A stretch of 64,000 bases of DNA. It comes from Burkholderiales bacterium RIFOXYD12_FULL_59_19 (lineage in GTDB: Bacteria > Pseudomonadota > Gammaproteobacteria > Burkholderiales > Burkholderiaceae_C). This document shows, piece after piece, positions 1 through 8,066 of the stretch (positions are counted from its first letter, which is position 1; every line of letters starts with the position of its first letter). The notes below the pieces were generated by a model. It was not told the origin of the DNA and searched no databases. It worked only from the letters and a program-made list of their open reading frames with translations. The position numbers were made by a program, and so were the translations under genes. Location of the stretch: positions 60,211 to 124,210 of the forward strand of contig MESQ01000080.1 in the NCBI GenBank assembly GCA_001771065.1, written 5' to 3'.

Positions 1-231
1 TACCTCAAAGAGAAAGCTGGTCTCGCCATGTTCAACCCAGTCCTGTGCAAGCCTCACATTGCGATGCTGCCCATACCGCAGTTCAAAACGATGTCGGTTG
101 AGCGTGCCTTGTACGTTCGTACTTCCGGCAACCAACGCCCGGCCCGTGATCTGGTTACGGATCGCATAGACACCGGCTCGGCTATTTGTCTCCAGATACT
201 GTCGTTTCAGCGTTCTATTGTTTGTCATCAT
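1..231 (-). CDS. GIY-YIG nuclease family protein (3' end outside window)
   Basis: The reverse strand reads 77 codons from ATG ATG at 231/228 and runs off the window edge. The N-terminal half carries the GIY-YIG signature as 'AGVYAIRNQITGRALV', followed by a 'TLNRHRFELRYGQH' segment and 'LAQDWVEHG', a pattern typical of short single-domain GIY-YIG proteins of about 110 residues. An 'AGAGGA' ribosome-binding site lies just upstream. It starts 24 bp after the DUF2239 gene on the same strand and probably shares its promoter. The family folds like UvrC and homing-endonuclease nucleases, but the substrate of these small members is not known to me. The C-terminal catalytic residues are not visible. 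Confidence 0.8.
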   Translation of the reverse strand, partial: MMTNNRTLKRQYLETNSRAGVYAIRNQITGRALVAGSTNVQGTLNRHRFELRYGQHRNVRLAQDWVEHGETSFLFEV

Positions 232-254
232 CAATCCTCTTTATCCCAAATAAG

Positions 255-893
255 TCACGACGCAGGCGATGGCACGTCTGTCACCAGCAGCGGATAAGCC
301 AGGCACCTGACGTAATCGCGAACGTCGGTCGGCCAAGCTTCGGTCAGTTGGTGGAACTTTGCCGCGTCGTCTGCGAACAGCGCACGCGAGGCCTCTTCAA
401 ACCCCGCCATATCACCAGCCATGGTTGACATGAAGTGGTAGGCACGTTCGGTTGCCAGGCGTTGCAGGTCTCGGTCTACGTTGGCCCGGCGTGACTCATC
501 AACCAGTTTGCGCAAAGTCACTGATGCACCGCCTGGCTGTGCAGCCAACCAATCCCAGTGGCGCGGCAGTAGCGTGACTTCTCGCGCGACAACACCAAGT
601 TTTGGCCGACCACGGCCACGTGGCTCACCAGATTCCCCAGAATCGATCAGTGCCGATTCGTTTCCTTGAAGCTGGCACCCCTCTGGAGGTAGACGTGCCA
701 ACATCTCGGCATCGCTTCCTCGAATGTCAATTTCGACAACTTGGCCAGTCTGGTCGCAGAAGGTCAGCAGCGGATTGGGTACGCCTGTCGCCAGGGCGAG
801 TTTCACAGTCAATGCGTTGATCTTCAAGCTGCCAGAGGCAATTCGCTTGTGGCCGTTGAAGCTGGTGTAGGAAGGTGTAGCGGTATCAGACAC
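255..893 (-). CDS. DUF2239 family protein
   Basis: A 212-residue protein starting at a GTG (893). It begins 'SDTATPSYTSFNGHKRIASG' and contains 'RGRGRPKLGVVAREVTLLPR' and 'HWDWLAAQPGGASVTLRKLV', which match the DUF2239 family in layout and length. No function is established for this family. The GRPKLGV-type stretch followed by a helical segment resembles RHH-like DNA-binding regions, which is only an inference. It is the first gene of an apparent two-gene unit with the GIY-YIG gene downstream. A near-consensus sigma-70 promoter overlapped by repeated palindromic sites sits about 30 bp upstream, so the unit is probably repressor-controlled. Confidence 0.82.
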   Translation of the reverse strand: MSDTATPSYTSFNGHKRIASGSLKINALTVKLALATGVPNPLLTFCDQTGQVVEIDIRGSDAEMLARLPPEGCQLQGNESALIDSGESGEPRGRGRPKLGVVAREVTLLPRHWDWLAAQPGGASVTLRKLVDESRRANVDRDLQRLATERAYHFMSTMAGDMAGFEEASRALFADDAAKFHQLTEAWPTDVRDYVRCLAYPLLVTDVPSPAS

Positions 894-921
894 GGTGAGA
901 TTGGGCTTGAATTGGATAAGC

Positions 922-970
922 CAATAATACCCGGGTTAAATTACTGTGTCAATAATACCCGGGTTAAATT
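922..970. repeat. Two 21-bp direct repeats with ACCCGGGT core, candidate operators
   Basis: The same 21-bp sequence, containing 'AATAATACCCGGGTTAAATT', occurs at 922-942 and 950-970 with a 28-bp period. The first copy covers the spacer and -10 box of the reverse-strand promoter and the second lies just upstream of its -35 box. The symmetric ACCCGGGT core suggests a dimeric repressor binding in tandem. Confidence 0.65.
924..952 (-). promoter_or_regulatory. Sigma-70 promoter of the DUF2239/GIY-YIG unit
   Basis: On the reverse strand TTGACA (947-952) and TATTAT (924-929) are separated by exactly 17 bp. The expected transcription start is about 917, leaving a leader of roughly 24 nt before the GTG start at 893. 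A CCCGGG palindrome sits inside the spacer. Confidence 0.8.
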
Positions 971-1897
971 TGAGCCATGGTGCTTCTGTGACTGGCGCAT
1001 CGGTACTGTCAGGGCCTCCCTTTCTTGCTCGACACTACCGAAGTGGATCAACTCCATGCGCCAATTCGGTCAGCGCCCACCGGGGGATCCCGCTTCACCT
1101 GTTAGCCAGTGTGTTCGGGCAGTCCTGCCAACTCCGCTGTGTCCGGCCAAACCAATGTGTGGACTCCAAAGACATGAAACTGGGCAACCCTAAAGCGGGC
1201 ATTGGCGAATACCCGGTATCGCTGCAGTGCCGACCACCAATTTCAAAAGCTGATTTTCACGGCTGAATGACCGCTCCCGAGATTCAGGTGTCAAAAACGA
1301 AAGTCTGCTTCCGGCGAAATTGAAGGTCAGCTTTCCCACTTTCCGGTGCTGTCCTTGCGGCTCTGGTGAACGGCGGGTAAGGGTCTGGACCTGCCCCATA
1401 GTCAGTCAAATCCAATGTCGGCTGGTGGTCGAACACGGGTGCCCAGTTTCACGATGTGGTCACCAGAAAGCTGACCGTCGTTTTGTTTCAGCCAATGCCC
1501 GGTCTGGAGGAGCTAGATCGGAAGCGGCTACTACCGGTAAGGGTCTTTGCAGAAATAGAAACAATGGCTCTGGTGCGCAGTGCCGTAGCCCGGACGCGTA
1601 AGCGGAATCCGGGATCGTCGTCAGCCACCACGTTGCGTTACGCCCCAAAACCCCGCATTGCGCTTGCGCTTCATGCGGGCTACGGGGTCAGCTTCATCCT
1701 TGGGGGTGTTGCTCTGGCTTCGGCTAGCGGCGTGCGTTGGTGTCTGACGTAGCGCCATTTTGGAGGAGGCTTGGGGCGAAGCCTCAAGCCGGGGGACATT
1801 CGCGTATTTGAGACTTGCGGGACAGGCCTTCAGCTCTGTCCTCAACCGTTTATCCCAATGCGCGCTGCGGGTCAAAACGAACAGCATGGTTGCCAAA
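971..1897. other. Long stretch without a recognisable gene
   Basis: Open frames here are short, overlap on both strands and show no family motif. The only structure I recognise is the extragenic inverted repeat at 1585-1683. The rest resembles degenerate intergenic sequence. Confidence 0.6.
1585..1683. repeat. Extragenic palindromic repeat pair (GTAGCCCG type)
   Basis: A unit starting GTAGCCCGGACGCG...AATCCGGG (1585-1613) is followed by an inverted relative ending GCATGCGGGCTAC-like (1651-1683, reverse complement GTAGCCCGCATGAAGCGC). The two arms can pair over much of their length. The motif resembles the widespread 'GTAGCCCGGATGAAGCG...AATCCGGG' extragenic repeats of proteobacteria. Confidence 0.6.
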
Positions 1898-2191
1898 TCA
1901 AACCAAAGTCCGCTGCCCCAGCCACTCGCGCAAGGCATCGATCATCCGGGCCTGCCAACCCGGACCGGTGGCTTTGAAGGCGGCAAGCACGTCTGGGCTG
2001 TAGCGCACGGTCACGGCTTGTTTGGTGTCAGCCTTGCGCGTACCGACCGGACGACCGCGGGTTTTGTATTGGGCGATCATGTCAGTGGTATGCACGACCG
2101 CAAATTCGCCGCGCTTGGCCCCCGCTCAAGAGTCGGTGATCCCGATATCTGCTGCGGCAGCCTTGGGTACGTCAGAGCTATTGATCAGAAT
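1898..2191 (-). pseudogene. BrnA-like antitoxin, interrupted by an in-frame stop
   Basis: The segment 1898-2095 encodes 65 residues with the BrnA DNA-binding pattern: 'RGRPVGTRKADTKQAVTVRY', then 'DVLAAFKATGPGWQARMIDA' and 'LREWLG'. The same frame continues upstream as 'INSSDVPKAAAADIGITDS', but a TGA at 2126-2128 separates the two parts. Either the gene is broken or a shortened antitoxin is made from the ATG at 2095. No BrnT toxin is adjacent; the gene immediately upstream is the decayed PIN gene. BrnA proteins are ribbon-helix-helix antitoxins that bind BrnT and repress their own operon. Confidence 0.6.
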
Positions 2192-2613
2192 TAGCCGACC
2201 AGGTACAGCTCCACGCGATCGGTAGTCCAGGTCGCTATCCCGGTGCCAAAGAAGTCGGCATCTTCCGTCCATATTGGGCAGGCAATCGTCATGGCGCACG
2301 CAAGAATAGGCCAATCATCGGCGTCGCGAATGGAAATCCTTTGCAGCGCTTGCGTTTGCACTCCTGCATAGACATCCAGTTCCAGCGGCCGGACGATTGA
2401 TTCCAGTGCGTCAAGCACCGCCATCGCCGATTCGTTATTCACCCCTCTTTTTTCCAGCAGCGCTGGAAGTTACTTTCGGGCGTCAACGTATGCAACATCG
2501 GGCGCGAAGAACTGGACCGTCTCTGCATTGGCAACAATGAGTTCACGCACCCGCTTACCCAGCACAGCTCGAATCAGGATCTTGGCATCCAGAACGATCG
2601 CTTTGTTGCTCAT
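2191..2613 (-). pseudogene. PIN-domain toxin gene with premature stop
   Basis: The frame opens 'MSNKAIVLDAKILIRAVLGK', the N-terminal PIN pattern with an acidic residue at D9. It reaches a TAA at codon 48 (2470-2472) and continues in the same frame as 'LPALLEKRG...' to a normal PIN C-terminus with 'IRDADDWP', 'CPIWTEDADFFGTG' and 'ATWTTDR'. Restoring one sense codon gives a full protein of about 140 residues. The ATG overlaps the stop of the upstream Phd-type antitoxin (ATGA), the usual toxin-antitoxin arrangement. The usual Asn after the first catalytic Asp is Lys here, another sign of decay. A second broken relative lies at 20709. Confidence 0.8.
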
Positions 2614-2894
2614 GCCATCACTGCTGCAGGTTTCTTGGGCGCGCTCGAGCGTTTGCGAGCAGTTTTAAATTCGGCGACCACGGCGTCCACATCAACGCTC
2701 TTCGCTGCAAGCATGCGATCCAAAGTCTTGGTAGCCTTCTTCAATGAGGCAATGTCTGCCTCGACCTGACCGTGGGTAGGTATGAAATAACCAATGGTTT
2801 GCCCGTGTCGCGTCACAGCGACCGGCGTGCTCGACGCAATGAACTCGGCCATGCCAGCACGAAATTCCCGAATACCTACTTTGGTAGCTTCCAT
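2610..2894 (-). CDS. Phd/YefM-family antitoxin
   Basis: A 94-residue protein from the ATG at 2894, chosen because AAAGGAAAC lies a few bases upstream and the family usually begins near 'VGIREFRAGMAEFI'. The N-terminal part 'VAVTRHGQTIGYFIPT' matches the Phd/YefM fold that binds operator DNA; the Lys/Ala-rich tail would wrap the toxin. It precedes and overlaps by 4 bp the PIN toxin pseudogene, so it now appears to be an antitoxin without a working partner at this locus. Confidence 0.85.
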   Translation of the reverse strand: MEATKVGIREFRAGMAEFIASSTPVAVTRHGQTIGYFIPTHGQVEADIASLKKATKTLDRMLAAKSVDVDAVVAEFKTARKRSSAPKKPAAVMA

Positions 2895-3090
2895 CAAGTT
2901 TCCTTTAAATTCAAACACATTTTGTGAATCGTAGTGTACACAAAACAGCAAAAGGAGCAAGATCTAGTGCACCCAAACTGGCGTTGTCCAAAGGTTGCAC
3001 TGCGCTTGGGCGAAAATCTGAACATCTGCCATTTTTTAACCTTAGCGCCGTTGCCCCACGGAAGTTGACCAAGCCAAGCCCATCAAATCC

Positions 3091-3729
3091 ATGAAAATCT
3101 TCAACTACTTTCGCAGCGGCACCTCGCACCGTCTGCGCATTGTGCTCAATCTCAAAGGGCTCGACTGGGACTATGTGGCGGTGGATTTGCGCGCCGAGGC
3201 GCACTTTGACGCGGCCTTCAAGGCGCTTAATCCACAGGGTTTGGTGCCCACGCTGATCGACGGTGACCTGGTGCTGACCCAGTCGCCCGCCATCATCGAA
3301 TGGCTCGAAGAGCGCTACCCGCAGCCGCCACTGCTCCCCGCAGACCCGAATGACCGGGCCCGCGTGCGTGCCCTGGCCGCCATTGTGGGTTGCGACATCC
3401 ACCCGCTCAACAACCGCCGCGTGCTGGAGTACCTGCGGCACACGCTGGGCTGCGACGAGGCCGCCGTGTTGGCCTGGTGCGCCACCTGGATCAACGCAGG
3501 TTTTGCGGCGCTGGAGACCATGCTGGCGGCTGCCCCGAAGCGCGGCAATTTTTGCTTTGGCCATGGCCCGACCTTGGCCGACGCTTATCTGGTCGCGCAA
3601 GTGGAAAGCGCGCGGCGTTTCAAAATCAGCCTCGCGCCCTACCCGCTGATTGTGGCAATCGACCAGACCTGCAGCGCGCTACCGGCATTTGCACTTGCCG
3701 CGCCCAAGGCCCAACCCGACGCTGCTTGA
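3091..3729 (+). CDS. maiA: Maleylacetoacetate isomerase (zeta-class GST)
   Basis: A 212-residue glutathione S-transferase fold protein. The N-terminal thioredoxin-like domain opens 'KIFNYFRSGTSHRLRIVLNL' with the zeta-class S-x-x-S/T region used to activate glutathione, and 'QSPAIIEWLEERYP' is the glutathione-contact segment. The C-terminal helical domain has 'CDIHPLNNRRVLEYL', characteristic of maleylacetoacetate isomerases. The enzyme converts maleylacetoacetate to fumarylacetoacetate in tyrosine/homogentisate or gentisate-type breakdown, in the cytoplasm. No fumarylacetoacetase gene is beside it. A zeta GST with another substrate cannot be excluded. Confidence 0.85.
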   Translation: MKIFNYFRSGTSHRLRIVLNLKGLDWDYVAVDLRAEAHFDAAFKALNPQGLVPTLIDGDLVLTQSPAIIEWLEERYPQPPLLPADPNDRARVRALAAIVGCDIHPLNNRRVLEYLRHTLGCDEAAVLAWCATWINAGFAALETMLAAAPKRGNFCFGHGPTLADAYLVAQVESARRFKISLAPYPLIVAIDQTCSALPAFALAAPKAQPDAA

Positions 3730-3843
3730 GGCGCTTGTCTTGGGGCGCTTTATACTCAGCGCCGTTGCCAATTTGCCTCTTGATAACCGGCGCCCTGGCT
3801 GAAAAAACCGTCTTGTACGGCCCCACCGTGCCACCCCGAAGTT

Positions 3844-4992
3844 ATGAACGTTACATCCCAGTCCATGCATTTTGCGGCCGCCTTGCCTTTGCAAAGCGGT
3901 GCTTCCATTCGGGAATACGACCTCAGCTTTGAGACCTACGGCACGCTCAACGCTGACAAGTCCAACGCCGTGCTGGTCTGTCATGCGCTCAACGCGTCGC
4001 ACCATGTGGCTGGCACCTACGCCGGCCAGGACAAGTCGGAAGGCTGGTGGCACAACATGATCGGGCCGGGCAAACCGCTCGATACCGAGCAGTTTTTTGT
4101 CATCGGCGTCAACAACCTGGGCTCGTGTTTTGGCTCCACCGGCCCGATGCACACCCACCCCGATACCGGGCGCGTCTATGGCGCCGACTTTCCGGTGGTC
4201 ACGGTGGAAGACTGGGTCAACGCCCAGGCCCGACTGCTCGATGCCCTGGGCATCCAGACACTGGCCGCTGTCATGGGCGGCAGCCTGGGCGGCATGCAGG
4301 CACTGAGCTGGGCGCTGCAATACCCGGAGCGGGTGCGCCACGCGGTGGTGATTGCCAGCGCGCCCAACCTGACGGCAGAAAACATTGCTTTTAACGAAGT
4401 GGCCCGGCGCGCCATTCAGACCGACCCCGATTTTCATGGCGGCAATTTTTATGCGCACGGTACGGTGCCCAAACGCGGCCTGCGTATTGCCCGCATGATT
4501 GGCCACATCACCTATCTCAGCGACGACGTGATGAACGAGAAATTTGGCCGCCAGCTCATTGCCAGCAGCCAAAGCGAACAAGACCGTAACTTCTTTTACA
4601 GCACGCTGGAGGCCGAGTTCCAGATCGAAAGCTACCTGCGTTACCAGGGCGACAAGTTTGCCGAGTACTTTGACGCCAACACCTACCTGCTAATCACGCG
4701 CGCGCTCGACTACTTTGACCCGGCGCGCCGCTTTGACGGCAACCTGAGCCAGGCGCTGGCGCGTGCCACGTCAAAATTTTTGCTGGTGAGTTTTACCACC
4801 GACTGGCGTTTTGCCCCCAAACGCAGCCGCGAGATCGTCAAGGCGCTACTCGACAACAAGCGCGACGTCAGTTACGCCGAGATCAACGCCCCTCACGGGC
4901 ATGACGCCTTTTTGCTCGACGATGCCCGCTACACAGGCGTCATTCGCTCCTATTTCAACAACGTGGTCAAGCCAAACGGGGAGGCCGCATGA
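3844..4992 (+). CDS. metX: Homoserine O-acyltransferase MetX
   Basis: A 382-residue alpha/beta-hydrolase-fold protein of standard length. It has the nucleophile elbow '[14 protein letters not shown]' (Ser147), the downstream 'TTDWRFAP' aspartate region and '[11 protein letters not shown]' histidine, giving the Ser-Asp-His triad. MetX acylates the hydroxyl of homoserine in the first committed step of methionine synthesis; betaproteobacterial members paired with metW commonly use succinyl-CoA, but I cannot fix the acyl donor from sequence alone. The stop overlaps the metW start by 4 bp (ATGA), indicating translational coupling. Confidence 0.95.
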   Translation: MNVTSQSMHFAAALPLQSGASIREYDLSFETYGTLNADKSNAVLVCHALNASHHVAGTYAGQDKSEGWWHNMIGPGKPLDTEQFFVIGVNNLGSCFGSTGPMHTHPDTGRVYGADFPVVTVEDWVNAQARLLDALGIQTLAAVMGGSLGGMQALSWALQYPERVRHAVVIASAPNLTAENIAFNEVARRAIQTDPDFHGGNFYAHGTVPKRGLRIARMIGHITYLSDDVMNEKFGRQLIASSQSEQDRNFFYSTLEAEFQIESYLRYQGDKFAEYFDANTYLLITRALDYFDPARRFDGNLSQALARATSKFLLVSFTTDWRFAPKRSREIVKALLDNKRDVSYAEINAPHGHDAFLLDDARYTGVIRSYFNNVVKPNGEAA

Positions 4993-5582
4993 GCGCCAAC
5001 GCCAGAGTCAACGCCACCCAGCTGGCCATTGCCGAACTGGTGCCACCGGGCTCGCGTGTGCTTGACCTGGGCTGCGGCAACGGCGCCATGCTGGCGCATT
5101 TGATTCAGGTGCGCGGCTGCAGCGGTTACGGCATTGAGATCGACGACGCCAATGTGCAGGCCTGCGTCAAACGCGGCGTCAACGTGATCCAGCTCAACCT
5201 CGACGAAGGCCTGTCCACCTTTGAAGACGCCAGCTTTGACGTGGTGCTGCAGATCGACACCCTGCAACACCTGCGCAACGCCGAAGTGATGCTGCTGGAA
5301 ACCGTTCGCGTGGGGCGCCTGGGCATTGTGGCGTTCCCCAATTTTGCCCACTGGCCGAACCGCCTGAGCGTGCTGGGCGGGCGCATGCCGGTGACCAAGC
5401 GCCTGCCGTACCAGTGGTTTGACACGCCCAATATTCGCGTTGGCACCCATGCCGACCTGGGTGTGCTGGCCAGCCGCAACGGCCTGCTGGTGCAAGACAG
5501 CTTTGGCCTGCACGACGGCAAGGTGGTGCGCCTGCTGCCCAATTTGCTGGCTGGCACTTCGGTGTACACGCTGTCCAGGTGA
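4989..5582 (+). CDS. metW: Methionine biosynthesis protein MetW
   Basis: A 197-residue class I SAM-dependent methyltransferase-like protein. Motif I is '[13 protein letters not shown]' near residue 25, followed by 'GIEIDDANV' and the family-specific '[20 protein letters not shown]' and '[12 protein letters not shown]'. MetW works together with MetX in homoserine acylation in many proteobacteria; its own biochemical role is unclear. It overlaps metX upstream by 4 bp and the next gene downstream by a GTGA, making a tight three-gene unit. Confidence 0.95.
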   Translation: MSANARVNATQLAIAELVPPGSRVLDLGCGNGAMLAHLIQVRGCSGYGIEIDDANVQACVKRGVNVIQLNLDEGLSTFEDASFDVVLQIDTLQHLRNAEVMLLETVRVGRLGIVAFPNFAHWPNRLSVLGGRMPVTKRLPYQWFDTPNIRVGTHADLGVLASRNGLLVQDSFGLHDGKVVRLLPNLLAGTSVYTLSR

Positions 5583-6622
5583 ACCCCGTCTTACCGCAGC
5601 GTTGGCGCTGGCTGGCCTTGTTGTTGTTCAGCGGCTTGCTGGGCGGCGTGTTGCGCTCGCTGCACTTCCCCGCCGGGGTGTTGCTGGGCTGCATGGTGGT
5701 GGGCATCCTGATGTCGGTGCAGTGGGGGCAGATGGACCTGCCCACGCCTTTTTTTGTGCTGGCGCAAGCGGTGCTGGGCTGCCTGATGGCGCAAAGCATG
5801 CGCCCACCGGCGCTCACCAAAGTTCTGGCACATTGGCCGCTGTTTTTGGGCATCAACCTGCTGGTGATCAGCGCCGCTGGCCTGCTCGGCTGGTTGCTGG
5901 TGCGTCGCAAGGTGTTGCCGGGCACCACGGCGCTGTGGGGCATTGCGCCGGGCGCGGCCTCGGCCATGGTGCTGATGGCCGAGAGCCACGGCGCCGACAT
6001 GCGCTTGGTCGCGTTCATGCAGTACACCCGTGTCGTGCTGGTGACGGCCGTGGCGGCCGGGGTGGCGCATCTGGCGATGACAGTAGCGACGGTGCCTGCC
6101 GTGCCTGACCAAACCACGAACTTGCAGAACCTGTACCACGTTGGGGCCACCTTGCTGCTGATCATTGCGGCAGCGTTGGCGGCGCAGCGCTGGCACATTC
6201 CAGCCGGCGGCTTGGTGCTGGCTTTGGTCTGCGGCACGACTTTGCAGGCGCTGGGTGTGCTGGTGATTGAGTTGCCCCCCGCCTTGCTGGTGCTCGCTTA
6301 TGCCGTGATCGGCTGGAGCATTGGTTTGCGCTTTACCCGTGAAATTTTGCTGCACGCCTGGCAGGCCCTGCCCATGATGTTGGCGGCCATTGCGGCCCTG
6401 ATGGGGCTGAGCTTGGTGCTGGCGCTGCTGTTGGTGCTGCTGGTCGGCGTGGCGCCACTCACGGCCTACCTGGCCACCAGCCCGGGCGGCGCGGATTCGG
6501 TGGTGGTGATTGCCGCCACCAGCGCGGTCGATGCCAGCTTTGTCATGGCCATGCAACTGGTGCGTTTTTTGATGGTGCTGGTGTTGGGCCCAAGGGTGAC
6601 GGCATGGCTGGCCAGGAGATGA
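5579..6622 (+). CDS. AbrB-family membrane protein (COG3180 type)
   Basis: A 347-residue integral membrane protein with roughly ten hydrophobic segments, beginning at a GTG that overlaps the metW stop. The duplicated AbrB-type motif is visible as 'LPGTTALWGIAPGAASAMVL' in the first half and 'YLATSPGGADSVVVIAATS' in the second. Databases often call these proteins 'AbrB transcriptional regulators' or 'ammonia monooxygenase', both misleading; the sequence is that of a transporter-like membrane protein with unknown substrate. The coupled position behind metW may only reflect operon read-through. Confidence 0.85.
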   Translation: MNPVLPQRWRWLALLLFSGLLGGVLRSLHFPAGVLLGCMVVGILMSVQWGQMDLPTPFFVLAQAVLGCLMAQSMRPPALTKVLAHWPLFLGINLLVISAAGLLGWLLVRRKVLPGTTALWGIAPGAASAMVLMAESHGADMRLVAFMQYTRVVLVTAVAAGVAHLAMTVATVPAVPDQTTNLQNLYHVGATLLLIIAAALAAQRWHIPAGGLVLALVCGTTLQALGVLVIELPPALLVLAYAVIGWSIGLRFTREILLHAWQALPMMLAAIAALMGLSLVLALLLVLLVGVAPLTAYLATSPGGADSVVVIAATSAVDASFVMAMQLVRFLMVLVLGPRVTAWLARR

Positions 6623-6668
6623 GCGGTGCTGCGCCTTGAGGCCAACCGACAAAGAACTGTCCTTGGAC

Positions 6669-7019
6669 TTATGCCGAGTGCAACTCTTCGCGAATCACCT
6701 CGCGCAGCGCCTCCTTCACAGCATCTGCAGCCAGACCCCGGCGCAGCGTTTCATTGATCAGTGTCTGGTACCCGCGCCCACCGGCACGCGCCTTGTATGC
6801 CTGCAAAACCGCATCATCAAGGTTGATGGTGATGCGTGTCTTGCCCATTGAAAATGCAGGCAGCACATCAAGCAGCGGCTGCAATTTTGCAGCTTGAGCA
6901 GTTGTCAGCTCCGGGCTATCGTCATCACGCGCACTGGCCATGGGGGCAGCATCTACAGCGGCCCAGTCAATGGCGGGCGCAGCCTCAGCGGCTTTGAGCT
7001 TTAAATTTTTTTTGTTCAC
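6669..7019 (-). CDS. brnA: BrnA antitoxin
   Basis: A 116-residue protein whose C-terminal half has the BrnA/CopG ribbon-helix-helix pattern 'KTRITINLDDAVLQAYKARA' and 'RGYQTLINETLRRGL'. The acidic N-terminal region probably contacts the toxin. It overlaps the end of brnT by 35 bp. BrnA neutralises the ribonuclease BrnT and represses the operon. A palindrome between the promoter boxes of this operon is a plausible binding site. Confidence 0.9.
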   Translation of the reverse strand: MNKKNLKLKAAEAAPAIDWAAVDAAPMASARDDDSPELTTAQAAKLQPLLDVLPAFSMGKTRITINLDDAVLQAYKARAGGRGYQTLINETLRRGLAADAVKEALREVIREELHSA

Positions 7020-7260
7020 GGTTGTTGGCCTTTCTGAAAGAGATGATGTGGGTGTGATTGGGCGCGGGACAGCAAAACACCACCACCATCAGGCGCCCTT
7101 CAATGGTGCCGTATCCAATAAAGCGCCGTTCTGAATAGGACCTGCGGGTGTCTTCACGCACCAGCAGCGCTGCATTGAACATGACCCGTGCCGCCAGCAA
7201 GGGCAAGCCTCGCTCACGAATTTTGGTATCGTTCTTCAACGCGTTGCAGGTGAACTCCAT
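6985..7260 (-). CDS. brnT: BrnT ribonuclease toxin
   Basis: A 91-residue protein from the ATG at 7260. It shows the BrnT order: 'ALKNDTKIRERGLPLLAARV' (the K-N-x-x-x-I-x-x-RG box), 'ERRFIGYGTIEGRLMVVVFC' and the C-terminal 'THIISFRKANNREQKKF'. BrnT is a RelE-fold toxin that cleaves RNA. The longer frame upstream is unlikely to be translated because the promoter boxes lie inside it. The start is only about 8 bp from the -10 box, so the transcript may be leaderless. Confidence 0.9.
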   Translation of the reverse strand: MEFTCNALKNDTKIRERGLPLLAARVMFNAALLVREDTRRSYSERRFIGYGTIEGRLMVVVFCCPAPNHTHIISFRKANNREQKKFKAQSR

Positions 7261-7267
7261 GGCCTTG

Positions 7268-7296
7268 ATCATATGCATGGATGTATGCATCGTCAA
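7268..7296 (-). promoter_or_regulatory. brnTA promoter with palindromic operator in the spacer
   Basis: Reverse strand TTGACG (7291-7296) and TATGAT (7268-7273) are 17 bp apart. The spacer is filled by ATGCAT-6 bp-ATGCAT (7273-7290), a perfect inverted repeat well placed for autorepression by BrnA. Confidence 0.75.
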
Positions 7297-7397
7297 GCTT
7301 GACCGCGTGGTTTGCCAAGAGGCAGGTCGTTTTGCGCGTTGAAGCCGGATCAACAGAGGTCTTAAACTTCAGCACTCATCCCCAACCCCTTCACCCC

Positions 7398-8066
7398 ATG
7401 CGCATTCTTTTGGCTGAAGACGAACCGGCGCTGGCCACCTGGCTGGTGCAGGCGCTGCAACAAAGCCGGTTCCAGGTCGACTGGGTCAACGACGGCCGAC
7501 TGGTGCGTCAAAGCCTCAAGTCCACCCGTTACGACGCGCTGATCCTTGACCTGGGGCTGCCCGGGCGCGACGGCCACGACGTGCTGGCCGACCTGCGTGA
7601 TGCCGACCAACGCCTGCCCGTGCTGATTCTGACGGCGCGTGACTCACTCATCGAGCGCGTCAGCACCCTGCGCGAAGGCGCTGACGACTTCCTGGCCAAA
7701 CCGTTTGAGCTGGCCGAGCTTGAAGCCCGGCTGCTGGCGCTGATCCGGCGATCGCGTGGCAGCGACCACCCGCGTTTTGCCTGCGGGCCGCTGGTGTATG
7801 ACCCGGTGGGCCAGCAGTTGCTGCTCAAACATGTGCCCATGGTCCTGACCCCGCGCGAACATGCCGCGCTGTGCGCCCTGGTGCAGCACAGCGGCGAACC
7901 CCTGTCCAAGCGCGACCTGATGGAGCGCGTGTTTTCCGACGAGGTGGACGTGCAGCCCGAGGCCATCGAGGTGCTGGTGCACCGGCTGCGCAAACGCCTG
8001 GAAGCCACCCCGCTGCACATCACCACGCTGCGCGGCCTGGGCTACGTGCTGGAAAGCAAGGACTGA
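7398..8066 (+). CDS. OmpR/PhoB-family response regulator (TctD-like)
   Basis: A 222-residue regulator. The receiver domain begins 'MRILLAEDEPALATWLVQAL', with the acidic pocket and phosphoacceptor D51 in 'ALILDLGLPG', the conserved Thr in 'LILTARD' and Lys in 'DDFLAKPFE'. The C-terminal winged helix contains 'LTPREHAALCALVQH' and 'EVLVHRLRKRLE...LRGLGY'. The start at 7398 gives a normal receiver N-terminus. It overlaps the sensor kinase gene (TGATG). The pair resembles TctDE, which controls tricarboxylate uptake; tctCBA lies about 18 kb away, so a functional link is only a suggestion. Confidence 0.9.
   Translation: MRILLAEDEPALATWLVQALQQSRFQVDWVNDGRLVRQSLKSTRYDALILDLGLPGRDGHDVLADLRDADQRLPVLILTARDSLIERVSTLREGADDFLAKPFELAELEARLLALIRRSRGSDHPRFACGPLVYDPVGQQLLLKHVPMVLTPREHAALCALVQHSGEPLSKRDLMERVFSDEVDVQPEAIEVLVHRLRKRLEATPLHITTLRGLGYVLESKD

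Noticed and set aside
3730..3843. Possible SAM-responsive riboswitch before metX
   Set aside because: The 114-bp leader has no core I can match to SAM-I, SAM-II or SAH riboswitches; only a GCGCC-rich segment also seen before maiA.
3679..4581. Reverse-strand 300-codon frame opposite metX
   Set aside because: metX is certain on the plus strand; the opposite frame has no family match.
5591..6652. Long reverse-strand frame inside the AbrB-type gene rich in His, Gln and Arg
   Set aside because: Its composition is that of antisense to a GC-rich membrane protein gene; no family motif.
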